This document shows, in pieces, positions 9,221 through 21,481 of a stretch of DNA of 64,000 bases; position 1 is the stretch's first letter; each line of letters starts with the position of its first letter. The position numbers and the translations under genes are program-made. The DNA comes from Entoloma clypeatum (lineage: Eukaryota > Basidiomycota > Agaricomycetes > Agaricales > Entolomataceae), in the NCBI GenBank assembly GCA_963565915.1, contig OY751487.1, positions 496,001 to 560,000 of the forward strand. The letters run 5' to 3'. The notes below the pieces were generated by a model. The model was given only the letters and a program-made list of their open reading frames with translations, ran no database searches and was not told the origin of the DNA.

Positions 9221-12200
9221 ATGTCAGCCCCTGCTCAGTTTTCAATCTCCTTATCCCCTGTAATTGTAGCTGACATGAATGACAAATCTTTTTCAATCCC
9301 TATTGCAATGTCAGGAGAAGGAGAAAGCATTGATGAAAGACTAAAAATAAACACCCTGATAGACTCAGGAGCAGGAGGAACCTTCTTGGATCAGAAGTTC
9401 GCCACAGCCAACTGAATGGAGCTTATTCCATTATTAAAGCCCATTCGTGTGTTCAATGTGGATGGAACAAAGAACAAAGAAGGGACAATCACCCATTGCA
9501 CATGGAAGAAGATCTGGATTGATGACAAAGAACTCAACATCAGGTTCTTGGTCACCGGACTTGGAAAGGAAACCGCCATTTTGGGGTTACCATGGTTGAA
9601 ACAATACAACCCAAAGATTTATTGGGAAAAAGGAACCTTGGATATTGAAACTATCAGGTTCAAGAAGACCCTAGCAGGAGTCATGAGGAAGAAATTTGAC
9701 GAGCTCTTGGCATCAAAAGACAAGAAACCCATTGCAATTGCAGCATGGATAAAAGAAAAGCCTGAACAAAGGATCTATGCGATGATAGAAGAAATTGATG
9801 ATGAAGAGACCCTTAAACCAAAAAAGGAGGCTCTACCGGCAAATGGACCTATCTTGAAAAGAATAGATGAAGAATCAGACAATGACCTCGACCTATTCAG
9901 GACATATGTCACAACAGACGAACCCATTGAGGATATTTGGATCCAAGCCAAAACCTTGATCTCCCAGAAACTCTCACACAATACGGACACCACGGACAAA
10001 CCGAAGAAAGAACTACCAGAATGATAGAATCAGTATCAGAAGGTGTTTGAGAAAACAGCATCTGAGAGATTACCGGAACACAAACCATGGGACCACACAA
10101 TTGACTTAAAACCGGACTTCACCCCAAAAGACTGCAAAGTTTATCCTTTGTCACCAGAGGAACAAACAAAATTGGACGAATTCCTTGATGAAAACCTTAG
10201 AAAGGGGTACATCAGACCCTCGAAATCACCAATGGCATCACCCTTTTTCTTCGTGGCTAAAAAGGACTCGGATAAACTCAGACCATGTCAAGACTATCGG
10301 TGATTGAACAAAGGAACAGTGAAGAATGCATACCCGTTACCCCTGGTCAGAGATTTACTGGACAAACTGAAAGGAGCAAAGGTCTTTACTAAACTGGACA
10401 TGCGTTGGGGATACAACAACGTACGGATCAAACCTGGCAATGAATGGAAGGCTGCATTCAAAACCAATCGAGGGTTGTATGAACCCTTGGTTGCCTTCTT
10501 CAGACTGGCAGGCATGCCACCCACCTTTCAGGCGATGATGAACGAAATCTTCAAAGAAGAACTTGAAGAAGGATGGTTGCTCATTTATTTGGATGACATC
10601 TTCATATTCTCAGTCAATGATGAAGATGACACCGAACGGACACTCCGCGTACTCAGAAAGATGATAGAGAATGACCTCTATCTCAACCTGGAAAAATGCG
10701 AATTTGGAGTCAGGCAGTGCAAATACCTCGGACTCATTATCAAAGAAAACAAAATTGCGATGGACCCCGTTCAGTTATTGGGGATAGCAAAATGGCCAGA
10801 ACCCGTGACTGTGAAACAGGTCAAATCCTTCCTTGGATTTGGAAACTTCTATCAAAGATTTATCAGACACTACTCGGACATTGCCAAACCCCTGAATGAT
10901 CTGACTAAAAAGGATCAGGAATGGGAATGGAATGAGGACTGCCAAATGGCATTTGACACATTAAAGGACAAATTCACGGAATCACCGGTATTGTTAATGC
11001 CAAACACTGACAAACTGTTCATCATAGAATCTGATGCATCCAAATGGGCCACAGGAGCAGTACTGCGTCAACAAGATGTAAATGGAGACTGGCATCCTGT
11101 GGATATATATCGCACTTGTTCTCTGCGGCAGAACAGAACTATGAGATCTATGATCGGGAACTCTTGGAAATTATCCGATCACTGGAAACCTGGAGGCATT
11201 ACCTCCTTGGATCACCATTTCCAACAGTCATTTTATCTGATCACAAGAACCTGACATATTACAAAGAACCCCAGAAGTTGAACAGACGACAAGCACAGTG
11301 GAGATTGTATCTCTCTGAGTTTGAACTCAAACTAGTACACACCCCAGGATCAAGGATGATCCAGTCTGATGCCTTGTCAAGGCGACCAGACCATATACCC
11401 AACAAAGACACTGATAACGAAGACATTATTGTTTTACCAGATGACATCTTTGTCAAGACAGTGGACCTTGAGCTACAAGGAGATATTCTAAAAGCAACCA
11501 AGAACGATGAGCTCTTCTCAAAGGCCATCACCGCCCTAAAAGAATCAGGGACCCCACCGATTAAATCCCATTTATCAGAATAGAGAACAGAAGACGGGAT
11601 ATTATTCTTCCGCGACAGATGTTATGTACCACCAGATGAGACTCTGCGCCAGGAAATATCACAACTCCCTACCAAGCAGACATCCGGGACATCTAAAAAC
11701 CCTGGAGCTGGTCAGACGAAACTATTGGTGGCCAGGAATGTATGTGTTTGTCAAGAATTATGTTGGAGGATGTGCAACCTGCCAACAAATGAAAGTCAAC
11801 ACACACCCCACGAACCCTGGATTAATGCCGATCAAAGCACAGAAAGACGCTAGACCATTCTCCCAGACCATGATCGACTTCATCACAGACTTACCCGAGA
11901 GCAATGGATTTGACAGTATCATGGTCATAGTAGACCATGGTTCTACGAAGGGGGTAATTTCTATCCCTTGTACCAAACCACCGACGCGACCTTACCGCCA
12001 AACTTTATTTGGACCATGTGTACCAAAGATTTGGATTCCCAGACTCTATTCTGTCTGACAGAGGGCCACAATTCGCCTCCCAGGTCTTCAGAGAACTAGG
12101 ACGACTCCTAGGGATCAAACTGATGATGAGCACAGCATATCACCCCCAAACTGATGGAGAAATGGAACGAGCAAATCAGGAACTTGAGATCTATTTCTGG

Positions 12201-12902
12201 ATGTTCTGTTCAAACAATCCTGAAACATGGCACGATCACAACTCAACAATGAAGTTCTGTCACAATCAAAGAACTCACTCCACAACGAAGTGATCCCCAT
12301 TCTACTTAATGATGGGATACAAACCAAGAGACATACCATTGGCATTTTATAAAACAAATGTGCCAAGTGTAGAGGAACGGCTCAAAGAGCTAAAACAAGC
12401 AAGAGATGAAGCGCTGGCAGCACACAAACTAGCCTGTCAGATGATGGCTGAGAGATCAACATGAGGCTTCACTCCATTTGAAAAAGGAGAATGGGTATGG
12501 CTTGAAGGAAAGAACCTCCGAATCGGATACCCTTCTAGAAAACTGGCACCTAAAAGAGAAGGACCCTTCACTATCGCTGAGGTACTCGGACCCCTGACAT
12601 ACAAACTGAAACTTCCAGAACAATGGAAGATCCACCCCGTGTTCCACGCCTCCTTGTTAACACCATATTGGGAAAACAACACACACGGACCAAACTTCCA
12701 TAACCCCCCTCCTGATCTAATTGAAGGAGAACACGAGTACAAAGTAGAAGTGATCCTCACCCATAGGCGACAGGGCAGAGGGTACAAGTATTTGGTCAAG
12801 TGGATGGGATATCCATCAAGCGATAACATGTGGGAACCCAAATCCAATTTAAAAAGAGCTCAAGAGACATTGGGTCTTTACAAACAAACCCACCACCTTT
12901 GA
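9221..12902 (+). pseudogene. gypsy-2 pol (PR-RT-RNase H-IN-chromodomain), decayed
   Basis: The aspartic protease is read at LIDSGAGGTFLDQKF (about 9355-9400). RT carries RPCQDYR…[27 protein letters not shown] and the YLDDIFIFS catalytic box (about 10590). RNase H has [15 protein letters not shown] and an [13 protein letters not shown] block after a 1-nt frameshift near 11100. Integrase shows the HHCC finger (CATCQQMK), [12 protein letters not shown], then after a frameshift near 11980 [10 protein letters not shown] and [15 protein letters not shown] chromodomain (VEVILTHRRQGRGYKYLVKW…MWEPKSNL) ends the protein at 12902, making this a chromovirus. In-frame stops lie at 9413, 10022, 10025, 10301, 11581, 12291 and 12462; most are TGA. 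Confidence 0.9.
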
Positions 12903-12930
12903 ACAAAAACCACCCATATCTTTCATCACC

Positions 12931-13862
12931 ATGTCCAACCTCCGTATCGCCTCCTGCAAAGAAGTGCGCTTCAACACCGACCGACACACCAGACGATCCT
13001 GACTCTTAAACCTATTCACCAACCCCGAAGACAAGAACAACGTCCTCGGAAGACTTGAAGACGAAACAGACCAGTTCCTGGTCAACGTGTTGTACGGACT
13101 CATTGCTATCCGGGAGTACCATTACAACACCTCCGCCTCTATCGCACGTCTCATTGACAGTCACGCTGACCTCCTGGTAGATAGAGGAGTCTACCAACGT
13201 TTTGAAAGACTGTTCCCCACATGCTCCAACTACCCCAACCTCTCACTCATAAACCCCGCTCCCAGACCTCCCACTCCCGTGATCCCCATCCCTGCAACCA
13301 CTCCGACCCCGTTGTCAGAAACCCCGAACCCCCCAGTACCCCTTCCCCCATTGAATCTGCATCACCCATAACCAGCGACCGAAGCCTTTCCAACATCAAG
13401 ACTGACATAAAAGGGAAGAAGCCCTCTTACAGAGTTGCCAAGTGCTCCAAAAGGAAGACCGTATGCATGATCATGTCTGTCCCACTCGGGCATGGTTCCT
13501 CTTATCAGATCCCCATCGACCTCACCAACGACCCCGACTGCGTTGGTTATGAGATTGACTCTCATGGACGTGCTCACTCACCGAGCAGACCTTGGCGCCG
13601 TCCTGCAGGATGGCCGCACATTGACAAAGGACGCCAATGTGGCCTGTGCGGAGCTAAAGGACACATTGACAAAGGACACCAATGTGGCCTGTGTGGAGCT
13701 AAAGGACACATTGAGTGTCAGTGCGCACTCTATTTCTGCGAGAAGTGCGAGAAGAAAGCGCCCGGACATTACACCTATGAATGTCTTGGCTCTGGCTATG
13801 CAGAGCTCAAAGGTGAGCCATATGAATTCGATGACGACGCCGTGCATAACATGGCAACTTAA
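12931..13862 (+). pseudogene. gypsy-2 extra ORF between pol and 3' LTR, zinc-knuckle protein
   Basis: ATG 12931 lies 28 bp after the pol stop. The frame (MSNLRIASCKEVRFN…) runs with one TGA (13000-13002) to about 13340, where a frameshift moves it to the frame ending at 13862, giving about 310 codons. The middle is Pro-rich (13255-13370). The C-terminus carries CGLCGAKGHIECQC (CX2CX4HX4C), a truncated duplicate of it just before, and CEKCEKKAPGHYTYEC, i.e. two or three CCHC-type fingers. A 45-bp unit (13618 and 13663) is duplicated in frame, repeating HIDKG-QCGLCGAKG. The position is that of an env or accessory gene, but there is no signal peptide or membrane segment. I know no function; nucleic-acid binding is inferred from the knuckles only. 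Confidence 0.65.
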
Positions 13863-13903
13863 AAACATTGAAGCCGGTGACTTCAAGCATAGACAGGGGG
13901 TAA

Positions 13904-14448
13904 TGTTACACTTTTTCACCCTCTTCCTACTCACCTTCACATGACCTTTTGACCCTCAATCTCTATCAGACCCCATTTCACTTAACTCCGACAATCCTGG
14001 GACATGTGTCCCCTCTATCAGCGCTATGACTCGGACTATTCCCCTTGTAGATACATTTTCACTTGTTATCTCTGACTCATGGCCTTGAGGCCTTATCTCT
14101 GACTCTTATGCCACAGCCCCCTTGAAACATTTATCTAAACAATGGCTTATTTAGCTCCTGCGCAGTATCTACTTATTTATAGCCGTAGAATAATGTATAT
14201 AAGACTTGTAACCTTAGAGTAGAGGTCCTTAGCTTGACCTAGGCAAACAACGCTTACTTTGTCTTATCTTCGAATGCTCTCAAACTAAGTGCCTTGCGAG
14301 GACTTAGCTCTGCTCAGACTGAACCGAGTTGTCCTCTTGAGGAGCTCGCTGATCTTCACCAAGTCGACCTATTGAGGGACTTGTAGTGGAACCAGTATGA
14401 ACCCACGTGACTTGATACCAAGACCAATTGTAGGCTCTCGCCGTAACA
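13904..14448 (+). repeat. gypsy-2 3' LTR
   Basis: 545 bp, TGTTACACTTTTTC… to …GCCGTAACA, preceded by the polypurine tract AGACAGGGGG and followed by target duplication CCTCC. Confidence 0.95.
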
Positions 14449-14597
14449 CCTCCTCTGCCTTACAGGCATTCTGAAAGCCCACACCAACAATAATCGTGGC
14501 AGCATGCAGCACACATGATCAAATATTTATTTTCTCTGTGTCTCAGTTTTTTATTAAACCATATGCTGACCAAATTTCCTTTCAGATCTCCTCAAAC

Positions 14598-15500
14598 ATG
14601 TCAAACTCTGTCAACACTTTCGTTTCGAAATTCACCACCACCAATTACCTCATTTGGTCACAACAAATGAAGGACTACCTTCAGTCGACTTTCCTCTGGC
14701 GACACGTCACCGGTGAGTTATTACAACCCACCGAGATCTGGGAGACAAAGTCTTGGCTGGACGCAAAAGGGGCTTCTCAGTCTGGGAACGTTCAGACCAA
14801 CACTCGCCAGATTGAGGAATGGTTCGAGAAGCAGCTTGCTGCTTTAGGAATTATAAAGACACAATGCGATGAATCCATCAAGGATCTCATCAAGGATTCC
14901 AAGACCCCCAAGGAAGTTTGGGATGCCCTGGAGACGAAGTATGGCGGCACGTCGCCCGCTAATACCTTCGGCATCTTCAGGCAGGCCATGGACTTCAAGC
15001 TCTCCAGCAGTGATCCCACCATCGAGATCGAGCGTCTTGCATCACTCTTCTCCCTTCTCACCTCTTACTCTGTCGACATTCCAGAAAGCCTTCGGGCTAT
15101 GATCTCCTCAATGCCGCCCCATCTAAATGGGACCACCTCGTCTCCACCATCCTCATCATTTACAGTGGGATGAATCTTACTTGGGAAAACGTAATGAGCT
15201 CGACCATAAACGAGCACCGGAAGGGACGTAACCTATCTGGCAAAAATGTTCCTCCCTCCGCACAGAAGATCTCCACCGTTAAGCGGACTCCTGGCCAGAA
15301 CCCAAAGTGGCAAAGACCGGGGCAGCAGCAGCAGTCCCAACAACCAGCATTGAGACAGTCAGAGGAAACCCCAAGAAGAAACGCAGTGAACGAGTCCGTG
15401 GCAAGGGCAAAGGAAAGGCTAGGGAGCACATGCATATTGCGAGCTCTGCATGCATCGAAGAGGTTGAGGATTCTCCTCCCCTTCTCATGTGCACCAGCCA
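14598..15500 (+). pseudogene. copia-1 gag (UBN2/Retrotran_gag type), frameshifted
   Basis: ATG 14598 (MSNSVNTFVSKFTTTNYLIW) opens a copia-type gag with the classical NYLIWSQQMKDYLQS and KEVWDALETKYGG signatures of the gag-polypeptide family. Near 15105-15115 a 1-nt shift moves the reading frame to the one starting around 15128, which continues as …TILIIYSGMNLTWENV and then through a basic region into pol. The ~850-bp leader between the primer site and this ATG is interrupted by the LINE tail and by gypsy-2. Confidence 0.8.
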
Positions 15501-18500
15501 TCATGGTCATCAATGGCAGCGGAACCATCTTCCGCGAATCAACCTACATCCCGCCTTCTAAAAAGGCTAAAACCCTGATCCAACACATCAGGACAAATGA
15601 CCAATCAGTCATGGGCGAATCGCCGGGGAGCACTAGCATCTGGCCATCAGTCACGGCTGGACACTCCCTCGCTGCCCACATGGATGTAACGGCTACTATA
15701 GGCAACCTTCGATTCTGCAAACAGCTGGTCAATCCCACGCTTCAACAACCTGAGGCGTCGACATGCCGCTTGGCTTATCAGCTTGAGCAACAGATGAAAA
15801 CTGTGGATCCCCGGAAGTGCCCCTCTATGAAGTGCAAGTCTCCGACCCCTGAACAAGATGACAATGATGTCTCTCTTGGTTCGGAAGAGGAAGAGGCGCA
15901 TCTGGATGCCCATGATTGGGAGGACGAGCTCTTCGGAGCTCATATGGAAAACATTGCAACCGGTGCAGATCCGAAGTCAGTGTTTCTTTTTTCACTTGTC
16001 ACACAAGCTGACACATCATCGCAGTTATCTTTTTTGAACGCGATAGATAGCAGTCTTGCATCATGTAATACTCATTTTATTCATGATTTTGCGACTTGTG
16101 TTCAGTGTAAGGAAAATACTAAGGCAAACTGGATATTGGACAGTGGTGCTTCATTGCATTTCACTTATTCTATCGATGACTTCATGGATTACAAGTCGTT
16201 TGATACTCCAAAACCAGTGCAAACTGCCGGAAAGGGACATAAAATCTTGATCCTTGGCAAAGGTACCGTTATGGTAAACCATACCATAAGTGACAACAGG
16301 ATTAAAACAAAAAAGATAACTTGTCTTTATCCTGTTTATTATATCGCACACGACTCTTGTCTGTAGGCAAGATTTTAAAACAAGAAACCCAAATGTTTGG
16401 TTTGTTCAGTCAAATTGATTTTCTGACCAAGAGCGGTAAAACCTTGTTTACATGTGAACCACATTCTATGAATGACAACTTGTATTGGCTGAGTTCCTCA
16501 GTTACAAGTAAATCAAGTTTGGCTGCCTTAAATGTGCAATCAACCAAAATGGTAGATTACCACACATGGCACAGACGCTTCGGCCATCCTTCTAAGGATG
16601 TATTAGCTAACGCACCGAAACATGTCAAAGGCTTCACACGGCTCATGCTGCCAAAGGTCACACCACCCTGTCAGGGTTGTGCTCAAGGGAAGATGCCTTC
16701 AAAAGCATTTACACCCTCTTCATCACGAGCCAGAGAGCCGTTCAAGTTAATTCACTCGGACTTAAAGGAATTTCCAACTCTCTCGTATCACAAATATAAG
16801 TGGTACATCTCCTTTCTCAACGACTTCTCTTCACACACCTGGCTTATTAAGCTACACAAGAAGTCCGAGGCTATCACCGCCTTTCATCAGTTTAATGCGC
16901 TCATCAAAAATCAGTTTGGCAAAACAGCTAAACGATGGCGCTTTGATGGTGGTGGAGAGTTCAAGCCATTCGAGAAGGAATTGCATGAGAAAGGCATACT
17001 TATTGAAAAGTCACTGCCTCACAAGCAACAACAGAACGGGCATGCGGAACGATTAAACTGCACAATTATGGACAAGGCTCAAGCACTTTGCTTTGATGTG
17101 TGTCTACCCGATTCTTGGTGGGAATTTTGCGTTGATCACGCAGTACACCTTTACAACCAGACTCCATTGAAATGCCATTCATGGAAGACACTGGTAGAAG
17201 CCTTAATACGGGAACAACCGGACATCTCTCACCTGTGTGTGTTTGGATGTGGCACTTACGTACACTTACCTGAAGACAAAAGGAAGAACAAACTATTGCC
17301 CAAATCGGCCCTGATGATCTTCCTTGGATATGAACCCGGTCAAAAGGGTTTCAAGTTTATGCGCCTGCCACAAAACCAGCTATTTATGGCTGCCACCGCA
17401 TGGTTCGATGAGAACCTTTTCCCAAAGTGTCACAAAGGCAAAATGCCAATGGTTACACCAAAGGCAAAATGCCAACGGTTACACAATACCAGGATCCTAC
17501 CGATATGGGACGGAACAATCCTGAAGGCCCCTCTGTACCAACAGACCTTCCTTTGGAAGACGGAGATGATTCTGGTACTCCACCGAGTCCACAGCCACCG
17601 GCTGAGGATCAAAGACAGGACCATGGAAATCAGCCCTGGACCCCTAGGCCTTACCAGCCAGGGAAGCACAAGCATGTGGAACAACCAAAAGACCAACATG
17701 ATCGTCTTCCTGGTGACCATCATCCAGAAGCTGAGCGTCCTAGTCAAATTCAGAAACAAACCTGATGTCCCAGAAATGTTTATGGTGATATGCCGGTGAC
17801 AGATGTTCATAATCAAGGACAACGTGAATGGTGGAGAACTGTCAACGAGGATACCTTGAGGGTTCCGTACAACCCACAAAGACAGTCAGATCCCGGACCT
17901 TCCAACCCGGGTCCATCCTCCGGTCCATCAAATACTGACAACATTGCATCTGATCGAAACAAGGATATGGACACTTCCACCCCTCAAGGGGATAACGAGG
18001 AGTTTGAGGATTACCTCACTCACTTGTGTCGGAAAGGGGGGGTAGAGCTTAAAACATACCTGCTGAAACATGTGGTCCCTGTCACAAGTGAACTTCCAAA
18101 TCAATATAGGGACATCGCACGCATGCCTGAAGTGTTGCAGCAGAAATGGAAACGCGCTTGCCAGGAGGAATTAGAGGCCCTCAACAAAGGCAAAGTCTTT
18201 GAGTTGGTCAACCTACCAAAAGGTCGTAAAGTGATACAGAACCGATGGGTATTTGCGATCAAATCAGATGATCACAAAAAGGCACGACTAGTTGCCAAAG
18301 GATTCTCACAAGTCGACGGCATCGACTTCTATGAATTATTCTCCCGGTCGTTTGGTACGAAACCGTTCGGATCATTCTTGCCTTAGCTGCGCTTGAGAAC
18401 TGGGTGATCTTGGCACTTGATGTCAAATCGGCTTTCCTTTATGGGAAGCTTGACAAACAAATTTATATGAAGCAGCCTGAAGGCTTTGTGGTGAAAGGAA

Positions 18501-18612
18501 GCGAACACATGGTGTTGTGCTTATTACAAGCCATCTACGGACTCAAACAGGCAGCACGAGCCTGGTGGATTGAATTAGTCCAATCGATGAAAATGCTTGG
18601 ATTTGTCCGCAT
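15501..18612 (+). pseudogene. copia-1 pol, first part (PR, IN, RT N-terminal half), frameshifted and interrupted
   Basis: The protease motif is WILDSGASLHFTYSIDDF (about 16131). Integrase starts with a GAG_pre-integrase segment (TWHRRFGHPSKDVLANAP, then CQGCAQGKM) and shows the catalytic pattern IHSDLKEFPTLSYHKY…FLNDFSSHTW…RFDGGGEFKPFEKEL…HKQQQNGHAERLN. RT begins WKRACQEELEALNKGKVFEL and reaches LALDVKSAFLYGKLDKQIYM and AIYGLKQAARAWW before it is cut at about 18612. Frameshifts lie near 16350, at about 17459 (a 26-bp tandem duplication at 17433/17459), near 17790 and near 18380. The missing C-terminal RT part, including the YVDD box, is deleted. Confidence 0.88.
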
Positions 18613-18613
18613 C

Positions 18614-20242
18614 TTCTTTTTTTTTTTTTTTTTTTCTTTTTTTTGGTCAGCAATTTATATAGTGGTATACTAGGGGTACAGTCCGCTTGACATAGAGTAA
18701 ACTACATCGATCCGAGGATCTACGTACACATGAAGAACAAGCGGCGCAAAGCTCCATCGAGCTGATAAGTCCTTGCGCCAGGACGGGGGGGTCTGTTATA
18801 AACAAACGTGTTAGTATGTGCACCTGAATATTCGGCCGCGCGATACAAGAGCACTCCAACCTTGTGAGGTTGGCCGTTGGCAGCGCTGGGGGGTGTCTGC
18901 GCCCTACCCACCAAAGAAGCGCCTGTGCGGTTCTTACCCTTCGATTGTGTTCGCTTGCCAGAGGGGGCTGCACCCCTTTGAACCCAGCGCGCTACCACGC
19001 GACTACCGCCAACGGTTGTGTTGGGCGTTGGACAATCCCTAAAGGCAAAGGCCCCTGGGTTGTCCATGATGAATTTCCTGAAGACGTCCCAGATGGGAGA
19101 GTTCGTCGAGAAGGTGGGCATGTCTGGGGGCCTGGTGGGGTGGTGCAGACATTTGTAGAATACGTGGGCGAAGTCCTCGACGGACCCCGATCCACAGTCG
19201 CATTGTTCAATCTTGTCACCAATACTGAACCTATGTCTATAGTGGCTAATTGGGGAGTGACTGGTGAGGCCGCGGACCATTTGAGCCATGAGGGATTGGG
19301 AGTGACCCACATCCTTAAGCCATGTGCCGCCCTTGAGGTGGGACGGCTTCATTCTTTTGGCCCGAGCGTGGTCTTGGCATCTGACGCACGACCTCGGGAA
19401 TTGGTAGTGACGGCCAACATACTTGGGGGACTGATACAGGTTGTTCCAGTCACCTAGCATGTCGTCCGTGAATTGTTTCGTGTTGAAATCGAGGGATCTG
19501 GAGGCTGACTCACCACACTCAATGTGTATCGAGGAGGCGAAGTCGTGCACTGCACGATGGGGTTCGAAGCCATGGTCCGAGCAATCAGGGACATGGTGAA
19601 AGAAGACCTTGGATTTCAGACCTGGTTCCTCAAACCAAGGAACCAGGTTACTGATGATAGCGAGCGCAGTTGCCTGCAAGGAATGGAGGTCCGGGTCTGT
19701 GGCGCGCCGAATGGCATTGACAGAGTCGGTGAAGATGTGAATTTCTTCCAGTTGGGAGAGACCCCCTAGCAGAGTGACCAGGTTAGAGAACCCGTGTCCT
19801 ATTGCTAAAGTTTCGGTGTCGTCAGAGACTGCAAGGCCACCAGCCGCCCAGTCTTTGTTGATGGAGTACCCCATGTGCCAGGTTTCCCAAGCTGCAACAG
19901 CTTGGTGGCCCGACACAAGGGAGGGAATGGCCGCGTCGGTGACAATGACAGCGGACTTGTTAGAGCAGATGTTGGCATCGAACATCTTGTTAAGGGTGAC
20001 GAGGCGTAACTTCCTGGCTTCGGCACGCTCCTTAGCGGTTTTGCCGCGGATAAGAGTGATGTCGTGGATGATGCAGTCAGGAAATCGGTCAAGGACGCGT
20101 TTTCCTGGTTCGTTGTAATTGTTGAAGGGTGATAGGGGGACAGTCACGTTTGCACGGTATGCCCATATATCGACGAGGGGGGATTTAAGATTATACATAA
20201 ATTCCGGGGAGTACCATGGTCGCTTCGAGGGATCTTCCTCAT
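18614..20242 (-). mobile_element. 5'-truncated LINE (Tad/Deceiver-like) with poly-A tail
   Basis: A T-rich run at 18616-18644 on the + strand is the poly-A tail of a minus-oriented LINE. Its 5' end is a truncation at about 20242, where LINE coding sequence is fused directly to copia-2 gag. No target duplication joins the two sides: copia-1 pol lies left, copia-2 gag right, and about 420 bp of copia-1 pol plus most of copia-2 are missing. That suggests an integration-associated or secondary deletion. Confidence 0.85.
18720..20242 (-). CDS. LINE ORF2 C-terminal part: RNase H and zinc knuckle
   Basis: The open frame runs about 500 codons without a stop. It has an RNase H-type domain: first Asp in VIVTDAAIPS, then IHIFTDSVNAIRRATD and a downstream FFHHVPDCSDHGFEPH/AVHDFA acidic-His end, as in fungal Tad-clade LINEs. 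A Cys-rich region with CVRCQDHARAK and CDCGSGSVEDFAHVFYKC (CX1CX10HX3C) follows, typical of the LINE C-terminal zinc knuckle. The endonuclease and RT domains are absent, so it cannot be autonomous. The intact frame suggests a fairly recent insertion. The upstream edge is a truncation, not a start codon. Confidence 0.85.
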
Positions 20243-20674
20243 GGCTGCGGCTTTGAAATTGTCAAATATGGTGGTGGGGGAGACTTTTGAATATGTGTCT
20301 TCCAATGATTTCCAGGCGTCTTTTGAGGACTTGGCATCCTTGATGTGCCTCCTGATTGCCTCGGAGACTTTGAGGCGGATGGAACCCAGAGCCATGTCGT
20401 CATCCCTGATCCAGACCTTCCTTTTCTTGTGGAAGCTAGGTTGGTCGACAGTGGTGGTGATCACCGGAGGTTGGGTTGCAGATGTAGAAGTGGCGGAGGC
20501 AGGGGTGGAGACCGTGACTGTAAAGTCGGCAAAGTCAGGGCGCTCAATGTCGCCAGATACGAGGTGCCAGACTCCTTGATGGAGGAGATAGGATTTCATC
20601 TTTTCGGCCCAGCTTTGGTAGTCGATTCCATCGAAGACGGTGATGGAGTCAAGGGCAGAGCGGGAGGTAGACAT
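20243..20674 (-). pseudogene. copia-2 gag, truncated by LINE
   Basis: About 144 codons remain (MSTSRSALDSITVFDGIDYQ to IFDNFKAAA). They are nearly the same as residues 1-144 of copia-3 gag and include the SWAEKMKSYLLHQGVWHLVS signature. The reading then enters LINE sequence out of frame. Confidence 0.9.
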
Positions 20675-21481
20675 TTTAATGAATATAAAAAGAGTTTTCC
20701 CAATCAGTGATGTGTTTATATGAATTTGATTTAGAGAAAACAAATAAATGATTTCTCATGACATATTCCCTTCAGGAATAGTGGTCGTGGAAAAAACCCT
20801 TTTTTATGTCAGAAGTGTATGAGGTACGATCGACGTTTCCACATGATGTGTACTAAGCCAATCCCCTTTAGGGACACTTCATGACAGGTACTTGTTGTAA
20901 TGACGTTCCCAGGTTCATATGTGAAGAAGTATGACTCAGAACCTAGATCTTGCGATCGGTTCTCCTGTCAACCAGGGTAGAGTGGGCAGGTACTTGCTGT
21001 TGCCAGCGTTCCCAAGTCCCTCTGCTATCCGGGGCCCATAACCTGTTGAAGTTCCACCTGGGCGCTAGCCACAGGCGTACTGAGCAACACAGCTACAGTG
21101 TGGAAGTACTCTACTTAACCGTTCTAGCCACTTACATGGTTTGGGAGGGTGAGGCTGGTGAGAGCGGTTGAGGCTGATAGGCTCTACACCACCCCACCTC
21201 TCCGGGTTCATTACCCCTTCTCGAACCACCTTGAAACGAACTAAAATTCATCCATCTCGTAGATTTTGAACATGTCTCAGCAACCTGTTCCTCCCCCTAC
21301 CCCTAAGAGCGATGGAGCTGGTTAAGAGTCAAGAGACAACTTGTTGATATTAACAGTTTCCTGGTCTTATATACCATACTACTGTTTGTACCAACCAAAT
21401 AAGTATGTAATCAAAGATATGTAAATGGTCACGTGATGTAATCTAATCTAATCTAATCTACATGATGGAAAAGTTTCAACA
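20243..21481 (-). mobile_element. copia-2: 5' LTR and gag start only
   Basis: The 5' LTR (21044-21481, TGTTGAAACTTTT… on the - strand), primer site GGTTATGGGCCC (just below 21044), leader, and gag from ATG 20674 (MSTSRSALDSITVFDGIDYQ) are present. Gag breaks after …IFDNFKAAA at about 20243, where the LINE begins. The sequence is closely related to copia-3. It lies inside copia-1 pol; copia-1 resumes at 21482 (GGGTACATGGCCC). The LTR carries ~126 extra bp relative to the copia-3 LTRs. Confidence 0.88.

Larger units (their letters stand above)
7021..14448 (+). mobile_element. gypsy-2: complete but decayed Ty3/gypsy chromovirus in the copia-1 leader
   Basis: Identical LTR ends (TGTTAC…GTAACA) and the 5-bp duplication CCTCC (7016-7020, 14449-14453) define the element exactly. 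The 5' LTR (7021-8003) is 438 bp longer than the 3' LTR (13904-14448) because of a solo-LTR insertion. The order is gag, protease, RT, RNase H, integrase, chromodomain, then a separate 3' ORF with zinc knuckles, a polypurine tract (AGACAGGGGG) and the 3' LTR. It is inactive: pol has several in-frame stops and at least two 1-nt frameshifts. Confidence 0.95.

Noticed and set aside
8304..12902. TGA read as tryptophan (alternative code) in transposon ORFs
   Set aside because: Many tryptophans in the same frames are TGG, host genes end in TGA, and frameshifts are also present, so mutation is the simpler explanation.
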